From NCBI RefSeq assembly GCF_022605725.1, contig NC_065555.1, positions 24,600,774 to 24,664,773 of the forward strand: 64,000 nucleotides of DNA. The letters are read 5' to 3'. The translations under genes were made by a program, and so were the position numbers. Of this stretch, positions 1-10,011 are shown piece by piece. A model generated the notes under the pieces. That model did not search any database and was not told the DNA's origin. It worked only from the letters and a program-made list of their open reading frames with translations. The number at the start of each line of letters is the position of its first letter. Position 1 is the stretch's first letter. The DNA is from Anthonomus grandis grandis (Eukaryota > Arthropoda > Insecta > Coleoptera > Curculionidae).

Positions 1-479
1 ACATAGCATAAAACTAGATTGATTCAATAGTCGATAGAAAATGATAGAAAATGACACGTCAGCACACAGAAAAAATTAGTTACAAAAATCCCTATACTTT
101 TGAGTAGCCGCAGAATAACACGATTTAGAGAACATTTTGAATGCTTGAGGAACGAAATAAGTACTGTTGGGCTTAAATAGTAGCCAGGATTCCACATAAA
201 GTTTTAAAATAGGCAACACATACCACTTTTCTCTATGTTACTGAAAATATAAAAAGTTAAGGTAAGAAATAAGGAATCGAAATACTCTATAGTCTATAGA
301 GTATTTGAACTGCTCATCTCTTTTATTTACCGTGTATTATTGCTTCGTGATACAAAATGGTTTCGTGAGGGACTTATCTTGGATTATTTAAATGGACTCT
401 TCACAAAAATATTCTTTAGATCCGTCCCGGTTTCTATTATTACCGGCTTGTATCGTCAAAGGAAATCTTAATTTCATTA
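1..479. other. AT-rich sequence without recognised gene
   Basis: No open frame with recognisable domains on either strand. The only structure seen is a 27-bp hairpin at 280-306, listed separately. Confidence 0.5.
280..306. repeat. 27-bp perfect hairpin
   Basis: Arms AAATACTCTATA (280-291) and its exact reverse complement (295-306) around a 3-base loop GTC. No direct repeat is seen at its edges. Function unknown. Confidence 0.6.
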
Positions 480-1260
480 GAGAACAATGTGCAGAAGTTT
501 AAGTATATAAATTCAAGTTTACAGATTCCAAACTATAATGTAGGTGGCCATTATTTTTAAAGTATAAGACGATAAGACGATTGTTAATACAAGAATAAAG
601 AGCAAAGGGCCACGTATAGATCCTCGAGAGACCTCCAAAATTGCGACAAAAGGTGTACATGACTAACCCTGACAAGCTGCTATCTACTGCCGAGATATGA
701 TTTTAGAAGTAAGATCAGCTTGTCTAACAATCCAAAAGAATGAAGGTTTACACGTGAAATACTATGCTTCAAACGGTCGAACGCTTTAGAAAAATCCTTT
801 GATGCTGCATCTATTTGAAATCATTGATCTTAAGTATCCGCCACAAAGTGTGTAAACGCATGATGAGGAGAATCTTAAAAATAAGCATATATTATCGCCA
901 AATATAGAAAAATTTTTTACTATAATAAGAGAACGATAGTTTTTCATGTCATGTAAAAAATTTCATTATCTGAACTATCAAAGATAGCTTTTCATGTTGG
1001 GTTTATCCCCTTCTCCCAAATTTTCCAAATATAGGGAAATTGAAAGGTATTAAAAAACGTACCCCACCCCCAATATTTTCTGCTTTATATGGAATCTGAG
1101 CTGGTGACATATTTATACGATTAATGACTATCTGATTTTTAGATTTATGACCGTAGCAAGTCACGGCCTCAGGTAGATTTTTGTTTCTTTTCGAGATGAT
1201 AAGTTGCCAGAAGTTCGACGAATTATGAGCTATGATATACTCCATATACTCAATCATTTT
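480..1260 (-). mobile_element. Decayed CR1/Jockey-type LINE, RT N-terminal part
   Basis: Read on the minus strand, 1257-1003 gives an open frame with FWQLIISKRNKNLPEAV. This resembles the FWKFI..KR linker that precedes the reverse transcriptase of CR1/Jockey LINEs. Further on (about 830-600), in shifted frames, are DFSKAFDRLKHS, FGLLDKL and SYLGSRQQLVRV, the RT motif holding the first catalytic Asp and the region after it. Traces of the PQGS-type segment follow to about 500. Several frameshifts make it non-functional. The clade is inferred from motifs only, and the ends of the copy are not visible. Confidence 0.7.
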
Positions 1261-2454
1261 TATCTGTAACTTTTTATTTTTATCTTTAACTTTATTTCTC
1301 TTTTTAATTGATTAAATTTTTGATAATCGTAATCATTATTAGAATTTATTGCAAATTTATTTTTTTAACAAGGAGTTTCTTAATTAGAATTAAAAAGTGT
1401 AATATCAAATTAAAACTTAATTTACTTTTTTGTACAAAAATTCTTTTTTAAGAAAATATGCTTCTCAAAGTTGTCAAACGCAAATTCTTTAAAAGCTCAT
1501 TATTTATTAAATATCATTTTTCTTTTTAATAGCGCCTTTGATGTTTGGATGAATAATTAAGGCTATTAAGCTATAATATTCGAAAGAGAAGGGCAAACAT
1601 GTTAATTAGTTTTTCAATTATATTTATATCAATGATATGTGTCTATCAAATCTGCTAATGCGTTGTGTGGAGTAAATTTAAATTTTTTATTAATTTAGAG
1701 TATTTTGTTAATCTTTAGTCTAATCTTGATTACGATCAAGTTACTTAATTAACCATTTAGTAAAGATTGCTTTTTCCCTTTGAAATTAATTTATAAATGC
1801 ATAAAGAAATATAAGTTTTTCAAAACTATAAATTACAATTTACAAAATTATTGAATTAGGATCTCTTGATATATTGGTGACTTCTCTATAGATACTCCTA
1901 TTAATTAAAAAAATAGTTTTTTTTAAGTTAGAAAAATGTTATCAAACTTACCAAATCAGCTGATGAGTGGATCTTTCTCCATGTTCATCACTTTTCTTCT
2001 TTGCGCGCCTATGAAAGTCTACGTGTCACAAGCAGTATGAATTATAATTGAATTTATGGATAGTGGGTAGCAGAGGCTTTAGTACACATAGGTTGCCTGA
2101 TTGAAACCTATCCTATTTGGAACCGAAGACCAATCGGATGGAAATACCTCTAAACTAAAGCCCAGAAATGTGATTCTGCTGGAAGAGCTTGCGTTTTTTT
2201 TTTCCGCATTCCAACCATACGCACTCAGACAAGATGTACTCTGCAGTCCTCCTTTACCAACTCCTTTGGGACCTTTAGACACTCTAGTACTATTTTGGAG
2301 GTAATCTTAACGGTCATAATAGCTTAATAATTTAATTTAATGGCGGCTCTACAAATGTTTTATTTTTTTACAGTCGGCTGTCGCAGTTGGCTTATAGTTA
2401 CTTCCTACTCTACATGGGAAAAAGATTTCTGGGTGGTTTGCGACTATATTTTAG
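1261..2454. other. AT-rich intergenic stretch, no gene recognised
   Basis: 1261-2080 is very AT-rich and closed in all frames. At 2079-2304 both strands are open for about 67 codons, in a less AT-rich patch with a T9 run, but neither translation resembles a known family. Confidence 0.4.
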
Positions 2455-2870
2455 ATACTTATATGCAGTTCACTTCTTCTTGCGGTTTGTTTTTTACCTA
2501 TTTGTTTCCAATGTTCATTCATGGCAATTTTTATTTTGCTGGAGGCTATGCGTAACAATCCAGTCGTGATAATTTTGAACCATTTTCATAGGTTTTGAAG
2601 CCAGGAGAATCGCCTTTGTCCCGGTCCCCTCTTACTGTACACTTTTGCTCATAAAATTAATTGGAGGAGGCCATATCATTGTTCGTTCCTCATAATATGG
2701 CCTGTCTTCATTATTTCTGATTCGGTCGACCCAGGGAATTCTTAGGATCCGTCTGTAATACAACATCTCGAACGCTTCCAGTTTTTTCGTAGCTGCTTCC
2801 GAGAGCGTTCAAGCCTCAGTATAGCAGAATTGAAAAAATATACCATTGGAGTTCGTTCAATTCAGCTGCC
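2455..2870 (-). mobile_element. RTE-type LINE, 3' end of ORF2 (decayed)
   Basis: The minus strand from about 2840 reads ATKKLEAFEMLYYRRILRIP then WVDRIRNNE. This is the hallmark C-terminal segment of RTE/BovB-like endonuclease-reverse transcriptases, often annotated craniofacial development protein 2-like. A TGA replaces the expected Trp just upstream (EA*TL). After a frameshift, KRGPGQRRFSWLQNL (about 2640-2590) and IASSKIKIAM follow, as in the tail of the same family. The open frames at 2340-2569 on the plus strand are antisense to this tail. A sister fragment lies at 51440-51768. Confidence 0.8.
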
Positions 2871-3265
2871 GGTCACGGCTTTTGAGGTTGGTACTCATTT
2901 CAGTTAAACTATTACTCAGCAGTCATACGTGACGGTCGTGTTTAAGTTCGTAGGAGGCTACGCCGGTACTCAGTTTTATTTGATTTGTTTTGATTTTTTT
3001 TACAACCACATCGACGTGCTATATTTCTGTACAAGTGTTCCTAATTAACAGGTCAATAATTTTTTGTTTTATAAATATTTTCTGTTTTAACTAACTAGAC
3101 TTGTTTTACTGGCTTGAAAACCTTAACTTGAAACCATAGAACTTCAACCTTAGGACGTGCTAGTGTGTTTGTTTTACGCGTGTTCCTGGTGACGCTCAGG
3201 CTCAAGTTCCTGTTTGGCTAGCAATTCCTGTCTAACCGTATTTATATATTCCTTAATTTATTAAA

Positions 3266-3460
3266 ATGAATCGTAATTTCAAATGCTGTCAAAAAAAGGA
3301 GTTTTCAAATTATTGCTGCATCTTTTGTATGTCTATATTCCACCCAAGTTGTTTGGCTAGAAATTCTGATGCCATAAAAATGGGAGGCTACAAAATTTTA
3401 TGCTCAGAAAAATGTCAAATTTTAATGTTAAATGGTATTTGCTCATCATTCGATATTTAA
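3266..3460 (+). pseudogene. LINE ORF1 fragment with PHD-like zinc finger
   Basis: 64 codons with CCxxK, CCIFC, FHPSC and LCSEKC. This is a Cys/His-rich pattern like the PHD-type fingers that open ORF1 of many insect CR1-like LINEs, presumed to bind nucleic acid or protein in the RNP. Met at 3266 is the first ATG after stops. The frame ends at an A-rich run (3460-3468), where the rest of ORF1 seems to have been lost. Neighbouring frames continue the same LINE. A free-standing host finger gene is unlikely. Confidence 0.6.
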
Positions 3461-3493
3461 AAAAAAATTATACATTTACACAGCAATAGTTTA

Positions 3494-4290
3494 GTGATGA
3501 CAAGCCCTTACATGTATCCAAACCATAATGTAATTTATAATAGCAATAAGGCTCTCTATAGAATATTTCACGCAAATAATATTAATCTAAATAGAATTTT
3601 AGAGTCTAATCATGCCAGAAACTTTGGATTAGATTTGGCATCATTACTGTATACCCATATTTTAAAACATTTCAAAAGTAGCATTTCATCAAAAAATGTG
3701 TCTACAATAAAACCAAGTAATCAACCTGGACTTCTAGATACTGACTGTGATAGGGATTCTTTTTTTATAGATAAATACACAGAAGATGAAGCTCACTCAC
3801 ATTCTATAAATAACATTGAAAATAAGCATGCGAAAAGTTTCAGTAGTTTTATTTTAAATATAGAGTCTCTAAGAAATAAAATGGACGAGCTTCATCTTTT
3901 ACTTGATTCATGTGATTTTTCTGATATTGTATTACTAACTGAGCACTGGTTAAAGCCTAACGAATGTTTCTTAATATCTGATTATATTCCATTATCAATT
4001 TTTTGTCGGCAACACTCCATACATGGAGGAACAGCAATTTTAGAACAAACAATTGAAGCTGTAAAATTAATAAGTATGATAGCTTTCTGTTGGAGAAGGT
4101 TTTTGAATTCTCCCTTTGTTTTTGTAAGCGATTTAATTTATATGTTCTTTGTGTTTATAGACCACCCACGGGAGATATTGGTATGTTCCTGGACAAACTT
4201 GATTCTCTATTATCCCAATTGTCTCTAGACTCCATAATTATGTTGGCTGGTGACTTTAATATTAACTTCACTGATGTAACCTTGCCATCA
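3494..4290 (+). pseudogene. LINE ORF1 tail and AP-endonuclease domain
   Basis: The first ~75 codons (FHANNINLNRIL, HARNFGLDLASLLYTHI) resemble the C-terminal end of the SGNH-esterase ORF1 of CR1-like LINEs. From about 3830 the frame carries endonuclease/exonuclease/phosphatase motifs: LNIESLRNKMDEL, VLLTEHWLKPNE, HGGTAIL. A frameshift near 4085-4160 moves the reading to a frame with CVYRPPTGDI and MLAGDFNINFTD, the last containing the conserved GDFN of the nuclease. ORF1 and ORF2 are read without a break because sequence between them is lost. The copy is dead. Confidence 0.75.
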
Positions 4291-4298
4291 GATCCCTT

Positions 4299-5208
4299 AA
4301 AACTGGAGTACCTCAGGGTTCAGTGTTAGGACCACTATTATTTTTGCTCTATGTAAATTATTTAGGTTCATTAAAACTGCAGGGCAAAGTAGTTCAGTTT
4401 GCTGATGATACCACCATTTTATGGAATCATAGAGATTCTGATAATGTTAGAGCCCAGGTTTTTAAGGATCTTAAGATTTTATCATCGGAGTGGTGCAAAC
4501 AGGCTTGTATTTAATGTGGGCAAAACCTTTATTGTGGGATTTAAGTGTGACGTTCAGGGCCTTATGTTTAGTGAAAACTCCCCCTTGCAAAACAAAGAGA
4601 GCTGTAAGTTCCTTGGTATTACCATTGATGGTCGCCTTCGCTTCGAAGATCATATCCTAAATCTTGCATCAAAATTATCCTCTGGATGCTTTGCAGTAAG
4701 AATGGCGGGGCATGAGCTGGGAGGGGTAGTTGCACCTTTAGTGTACTTTTTTCTTATTGAATCCCATCTTCGTTATGGCGTGCCTTTTTGGGGTTTAAGC
4801 TACAAGGGATTATTAAACATAATTTTTGTGATTCAAAAAAAGGCAGTTAGATAGATACCTATGTTCCGCTGGGTTAAAAGATTCTGTAAATGTCTCTTTA
4901 TATCTCAAAAAATCCTAACTCTTTTTTCTCTTTTTATCTTAGAAACAGCTACTCTTATTCATAAATGTCCTAAACCTCCCTCTAACACTGGTCATATGAC
5001 TCGCCAGGTTAACGACTTTCCCTTACCAATCCCTACATCCTCCCTCACCAAGAACTCACTTATATACCTTAGCAAAAAAATTTACAACCATGTTCCTCTA
5101 TGTATCAGACAAATTTTAGAAGTTAAGAAATTTAAAAAGGAATTAAAATCACTTTTATTATCCAGGGCATATTATAGCCTTGACGATTTTTTTAATGATA
5201 CCTTTTAA
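4299..5208 (+). pseudogene. LINE reverse transcriptase, palm to C-terminus
   Basis: Starts abruptly at TGVPQGSVLGPLLFLLYVN, followed by VQFADDTTILW; FADD is the catalytic pair of the RT palm. Further on, in a shifted frame (about 4500-4854), come KFLGITIDGRLRFEDHI and the thumb (SHLRYGVPFWG). A third frame (4861-5208) ends with FKKELKSLLLSRAYYSLDDF. Fingers and early palm are absent because the endonuclease joins directly to TGVPQG. At least two further frameshifts (about 4500 and 4855) are present. The end resembles that of the minus-strand copy at 33130-33060 (FRKALKAFLLERAFYTVNDF), so both belong to one LINE clade. Confidence 0.85.
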
Positions 5209-5535
5209 CCTGTGCTCTGACATCATTTTAGTGTTTTAGTTTTATTTCCTATTAAATAATTTAATTTACTTCCTCTAAATTCTGTTTTATTGACAGCTTT
5301 ACTTATTTTTTAATGAAATTTATCAAAAAGATGCTTTTTTTTTCTCAATCTGTTTTGTTATGATTAATTTTGGTAATGTGTGTAAATTTTATGGTAAAGT
5401 GTTTTAGATATTATGTTTGTTTGAAATTTGAAATTTAAAGTGATTTTGCAAATTTTTAGTTTTTAGGATGCTTGTACACAAGATTTTGTTGTGTTACGTA
5501 ATATAGCACATTTTCTTTCTTTCTTTCTTTTTATA

Positions 5536-5790
5536 AATGCTGCTCAGACTTTGACTTTACGTTGTTTTATTTCCAAGGAGTGATACCCTTGACTATTTAC
5601 ATTCGTGCCAAAATAGGTGTATTTTTTACTATGTCATTTTATTCTATGAATTTTGCACCATTTTCCAGCACTATTTTTGAATTTTGCACCGCTGCTAGTT
5701 AAGCGAGAAACAAATTAAAACTACAACAATATTAATCTACCACTCAATGCTCTTTATTTTCTAAAAAAGTTTTTACACAAACTCAGTTGC
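5536..5790. other. Spacer, no gene recognised
   Basis: AT-rich. Two similar phrases (ATTTTGCACC at about 5650 and 5682) stand 32 bases apart. No coding signal. Confidence 0.35.
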
Positions 5791-5871
5791 AACCCCCCGC
5801 GATCTTCCCGCGAAACCAAAACAATAAACTAAAAAATGTCTTATTCTAATTTTAAACCAACGAAAATGGTG

Positions 5872-6708
5872 TTATAGAGTATATAGTAGCATCTGGCACC
5901 TAATTGTCTTTTTTGAGGAGCAAGGTTTGCTTTTGTCATCTCTATCATCAAACTCTTGCCACATATTATTATGACGAAAACAATAAGCAGTAAAGTGGCC
6001 CATTCCCACGTCAGGGCCTTGATACCCGATAACCCCACGTAAAATGTATTTTGCGTTACGTAATATTCTTATTTTTGGAATAGATTCTAAAGCGCAATTC
6101 AATTCATATATGTTAGTAGTTCTGCTTATTGGTTCAATGACAAAGTGCGTTAGAACTACATCATGTAGGCTATACAAACTGCTCAGACATTCGATTTTTC
6201 CACATTTTCTGCGTAAATCGTTCCTATTGATCTTATTTAAAAGGGGAACTTATATCTCATGTGGAAAATTTAATATCAATTCGATAAAATTCTGATATTG
6301 GGCTTCTAGATAAAGACATCCGCTGCATTCTATTCTTTTTAAAAAACAAGGATTCCAATCGAGTTTCGGCAATAAGTTGTCTATTTCGCATTCAACGTTT
6401 AGATCTTTAATACCATATAGATGTTCATCTGCTTTAAATATACCATCTAATAATTATGCTCTAATTCTATATGATTTTCGTGTAACACCCTCTTGTACTA
6501 TATTGCTTACCAGCGTACATATATCCAATCGGTCCTTATTCAAATTAACTAACTGCTGAAAGGCAAAACTATCACAGAAAGCACTGCATAATATTTGCAC
6601 AACAGAATCAAAGCCACATGTGTTAGACAGAGTTATGTAATGATCTTTATTAATTTGCACTGGCTTCAGATTAATAAGATGGTCATTTTTGAGTAAGCCT
6701 ATTGGCAC
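5872..6708 (-). pseudogene. Ubiquitin-specific-protease-like (C19) gene, two in-frame stops
   Basis: One frame runs from ATG at 6708 to the stop at 5872 (about 278 codons), broken only by TAA at 6454-6456 and a TAA near 6252. The N-terminal part has HYITLSNTCGFDSVVQIL, like the Cys box (NxCGF) of C19 deubiquitinases. Near the end are MGHFTAYCFR and WQEFDD, like the His box GHY.AY followed by a W..FDD motif. Between them lie Cys residues (NPCFLKRIECSGC) that could bind zinc. The protein is shorter than cellular USPs. Similar short proteases occur as multicopy genes in insects, perhaps carried by transposons. That link is inference, as no terminal repeats were found. It could be a retired host gene. 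Confidence 0.6.
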
Positions 6709-6947
6709 TACTTTTTACCTATTGCTTGACACTGCAGTACTCGTTGTTGTGGTTAATTCTTAAGGTTAATTCTTAGCTCTTCCGAAAGGTACTAAACTCA
6801 TCATTAAGTGCTATAGGAAGTTGTGTGTCTTTTTTTCAAGTTTCTGAAGACTCTATTTATTACATAAATTGGCTGAATTGAAAGTTCTATTGTACCTACT
6901 AGCCACTTTCTCCGTAGAAAATATATCTCCCTATTTAATTTTGAATA

Positions 6948-7335
6948 TACAGGGTGTTAAAGTACTTAAAGGTAAAGTACTTAAAGGTATGTCATAATTC
7001 AAAAGGGACATTCCTGGACCGATTTTAAGTCGAAAAGTTCATATAAATATGGGTCCTAAAATGCTTAGTTTTTAAGATGCAGGGTGTTAAAGTTTTATTT
7101 TTTTTTTCGTTTTTAATAAATTTTTTAAATACGGTTTAAAATATTGAACTGAATTTTGGCACATGATATTATGGCATAAAAACACATTTTTTAGATGTTT
7201 ACCTACTTTTTTATAACACCCTGTATCTTAAAAACTAATCATTTTAGGACCCATGTTTGTATAAATTTTTTGACTTAAAATCGGTCCAGGAATATCCCTT
7301 TTAAATTATGACATACCTTTAAGTAACACCCTGTA
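6948..7335. mobile_element. MITE with long inverted repeats (TACAGGGTGTTA ends)
   Basis: The ends TACAGGGTGTTAAAGT and AGTAACACCCTGTA are inverted and bounded by TA, as expected of Tc1/mariner targets. The arms pair over about 145 bases each, with shared segments such as GGACCGATTTTAAGTC (left) and GACTTAAAATCGGTCC (right). A second copy of the terminal motif lies at the inner end of each arm (GCAGGGTGTTAAAG at 7079; ATAACACCCTGTATC at 7211). The centre is non-coding, so it is non-autonomous. It shares only the outer CAGGGTGT with the DD41D mariner at 48647. Confidence 0.85.
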
Positions 7336-8219
7336 TAAGTAAATAACTTCTGTAAAATCCCATTCCAAATAATCCAGGTATATTCTAAAATATTTCTAAC
7401 GCAGAAAAAATACAGCTGATGTAAACAATTAGCTTTGGTAAACTCTTTAGAATTAAAACACGTTTGTGTTGTGGTTAATAATTAATTAAAGATAAGAAGC
7501 AACCTACACAAACTTGGGTTTGTCAGTGATCATCTCTGTGGCATACATCTTGTAAATAAGTGACAGTTTTCTTCGAGTGACTAGCATCGTAAACTTTCCA
7601 GATCCCCCCTAAAAAATACCGTGAAAAATCTAGTAACCTAGCAACTAAATTTAAATTTTCCAACTCAGTGAATAGGAAATATCTCATGAAAATATTGTCT
7701 CACACGTGCAGCATGATGTTGAGGATACCTTGTTGAAAAACAACTGATTTTCTTTGTCATAGTGTTGATTATATGAGTTTATTCAAACGATCTCGATACA
7801 TTTCTCTTTCCAGAATTTTTAAAAGCCTTTATGTCCAAAAAAATAAAGCTACGACTGTACTGATAAAGGTTATTTCAGTATTTACCTAAAAATTTAACGA
7901 AACAACACATCACTAAAAAATATAAAATAAATTAATACAATACAATATAATAATTAAAATGGCTTGAATTGAATTAAAAAAAATTTCACTATATACTCAA
8001 AGTAATATCATAGATATTTTATTGTATAGTCCTTTTTAAAAAAGTTATTGGAATCTTAAAACTCTTGGGAAGTGTAAACCTATAAATACAAGAAGCATGA
8101 TTAAAAATTGCCAATATACCCTCTTTGAACCATATTTGTAATGCAATACATCTGTGGTGTGATGACTAACATGATTCCTTGTGGAGAATCTCTTAACAAA
8201 ACGAACGTATAAAAAGAAT
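7336..8219. other. AT-rich spacer, no gene recognised
   Basis: No coding frames or terminal repeats seen. Low-complexity A/T tracts at 7905-7985. Confidence 0.4.
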
Positions 8220-10011
8220 AGTCAAAGTCAAAATATGCTTTATTATCTGAAGAATATATTCTTACATATTCTTACATACAAAGCTTTTCCATATTAATTT
8301 CCATATAATAATCTACTACATAAAATAAAACTTAAATATATGTAAGAGACAGAATAAAATTACAATACAGCTAAATATTCTCTGAGAAATAATCATCCAC
8401 ACTATAATAGGCTCGTCTGAGTAATATTTTCCTAACTTTCCTTTTGAATTGAATATAATTATGGAAATAAAAATAATGGAAATAGGAAGATGGTTACACA
8501 GTTTCTTACTAAAGCAAATAATAAAATGATAGCTCATAGAAGATCTAGGTATAGGAAGTTTAGTTTAGTTAATGGATGAATTTTTAGAGTTAGGTATAAG
8601 AAGGTTAATTTTAAATGTATAACGAGTAACAATAAATTAGTAGCCTGACAAGTAATTGCCGTCGAATATTTTTTATGCATTAAGCAAATAGATTTGAATA
8701 TAAATAATGATGATAAGGTTCACATTTTTTCAGAAATTAAATATGCTTTACAAGATTCTCTATATCCAATATTGCAAAGATATCTAAAGGCGCTTTTGCA
8801 AAATAAAGATTGATTGCAAGTAACCTGAGCAACATTTCCAAAAGCAGATATCATACCTCTAGTAGGAACAAATTAGGGCAAAATAAGCACTTTTTGATAT
8901 TTGTTTGTTAAGTTGACTGGCAATGGTTCTAATTGGAAAGCAACCAGAAGAAAGTTTTAGCGATAATTGCTCTGTCTATCGATCTTTAATTTGTCATCTA
9001 TTATAAGACCCAAAAACTTATTATTTTTGTTTAAAATAGGTGTTCAAAAGCACTTTCTCTAGCCTACACTTAAAATTTAAAACATTTGTTTTAGTTACAT
9101 TAAAGAATAAATAATTACAGTGACACCAAGTCTTAATTCTGCAAGTCCTTATTCATTTTCTTGAGTAGAAAATGTGCATCTATATCATGCCATAGCAATG
9201 TGGTATTATCAGCAAAAAGAAGTGGACCCTAAATAGATCCTTGTGGTACCCCTGCTGAAATTGTCAACTGATCAGCTATGGAACCCTTAAAGATAACTGA
9301 CTGACCTCTTTCCGACAGATATGACCCTACTCCCTCTAAACCCATATATTTCAAGCTTCCCCAACAACAACTCATGCAATACACAGTCAAAGGCCTTAGC
9401 GATATCACAAAAAACGACTGCCGCTGCTTCTCCGTCATTAAGTTCCAAATACAGTCTTTCCAAGAAGTAAAATACTGCATCATTGGTATTTTTTGAAGTT
9501 TGAAAGCCAAACTGAGAAGTACTAAGAACTTTATTAGCATCCAAAAATTCAACCATCCTTTTCTTCATAAGTTTCTTCACAATTTTAGTTCTAGTCAGCA
9601 AGGAGATAGGCCTATAGTTTGATAAAGTGTCTTCAACTTGCTTATGTATGGAAACCACAATTGCTCTCTTTAGAAGACTAGGAAAGCTACCGCTTTAGAA
9701 AGAATCATTAATACAATTGGCCAGTGATGTCAGTGCCAAGATGGGAAGATTTAAAAACACTTTAATAGAAATACCATCCCAGTCACAAGATTTTTTTTTC
9801 AGTCAAAATATTCATAATTTCTTCAGCAATAACAGGCGCACAAAAAATGTATTTGACACAGACATATTTTGTAAATATGCTAAAGAGGTTATTGTAGAAG
9901 CTGGAATAGTTTTAGCAAGATCAGCTGCAATTGAGAAATGAAAGGAATTAATGATATTTGCATTTAATTGCGAGCTGTTTGCGTTAGAATATTTTTTACC
10001 TCTTGGGGAAT
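8220..10011 (-). mobile_element. CR1-like LINE, 3' half (reverse transcriptase and 3' UTR)
   Basis: On the minus strand 10011-9000 carries the RT in several frames: CDWDGISIKVFLNL (about 9795-9740), LSNYRPISLLTRTKIVKKL, LSTSQFGFQTSKNTNDAV, VVFCDIAKAFDCVLHELLLG and ISAGVPQGSI. At least two frameshifts interrupt it. The rest to about 8220 is 3' UTR. It ends in AATAAAGCATATTTTGACTT with a TTTGACT repeat (8221-8245 as written), typical of CR1-like 3' termini. Its 5' half continues at 13195 beyond the hAT insertion. Confidence 0.85.
10004..10011. repeat. hAT target-site duplication, left copy (TGGGGAAT)
   Basis: The identical octamer flanks the right end of the element at 13187-13194. Eight bp is the standard hAT target duplication. 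It lies inside the linker region of the interrupted LINE. Confidence 0.95.

Larger units (their letters stand above)
3240..5535 (+). mobile_element. CR1-like LINE with internally deleted ORF1 and ORF2
   Basis: The order is as in a CR1-type LINE: a PHD-like zinc-finger ORF1 start (3266), the end of an ORF1 esterase region plus endonuclease (3494-4290), the RT palm and C-terminus (4299-5208), then an AT-rich 3' UTR. Two internal deletions are evident. One lies between the zinc finger and the ORF1 C-terminus (near 3460-3494). The other fuses endonuclease directly to RT near 4285-4300. The 3' end is probably near the TTTC repeats at 5512-5530. Neither target duplication nor exact termini could be fixed. 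The element cannot encode its own machinery. Confidence 0.8.

Noticed and set aside
2079..2304. Possible host exon, open on both strands
   Set aside because: No splice signals, no family resemblance on either strand, and the surroundings are LINE debris; listed only as spacer.
2340..2569. Two plus-strand ORFs with hydrophobic stretches, possible membrane protein
   Set aside because: The minus strand reads the C-terminal tail of an RTE-type LINE (KRGPGQRRFSWLQNL), so these are shadows.
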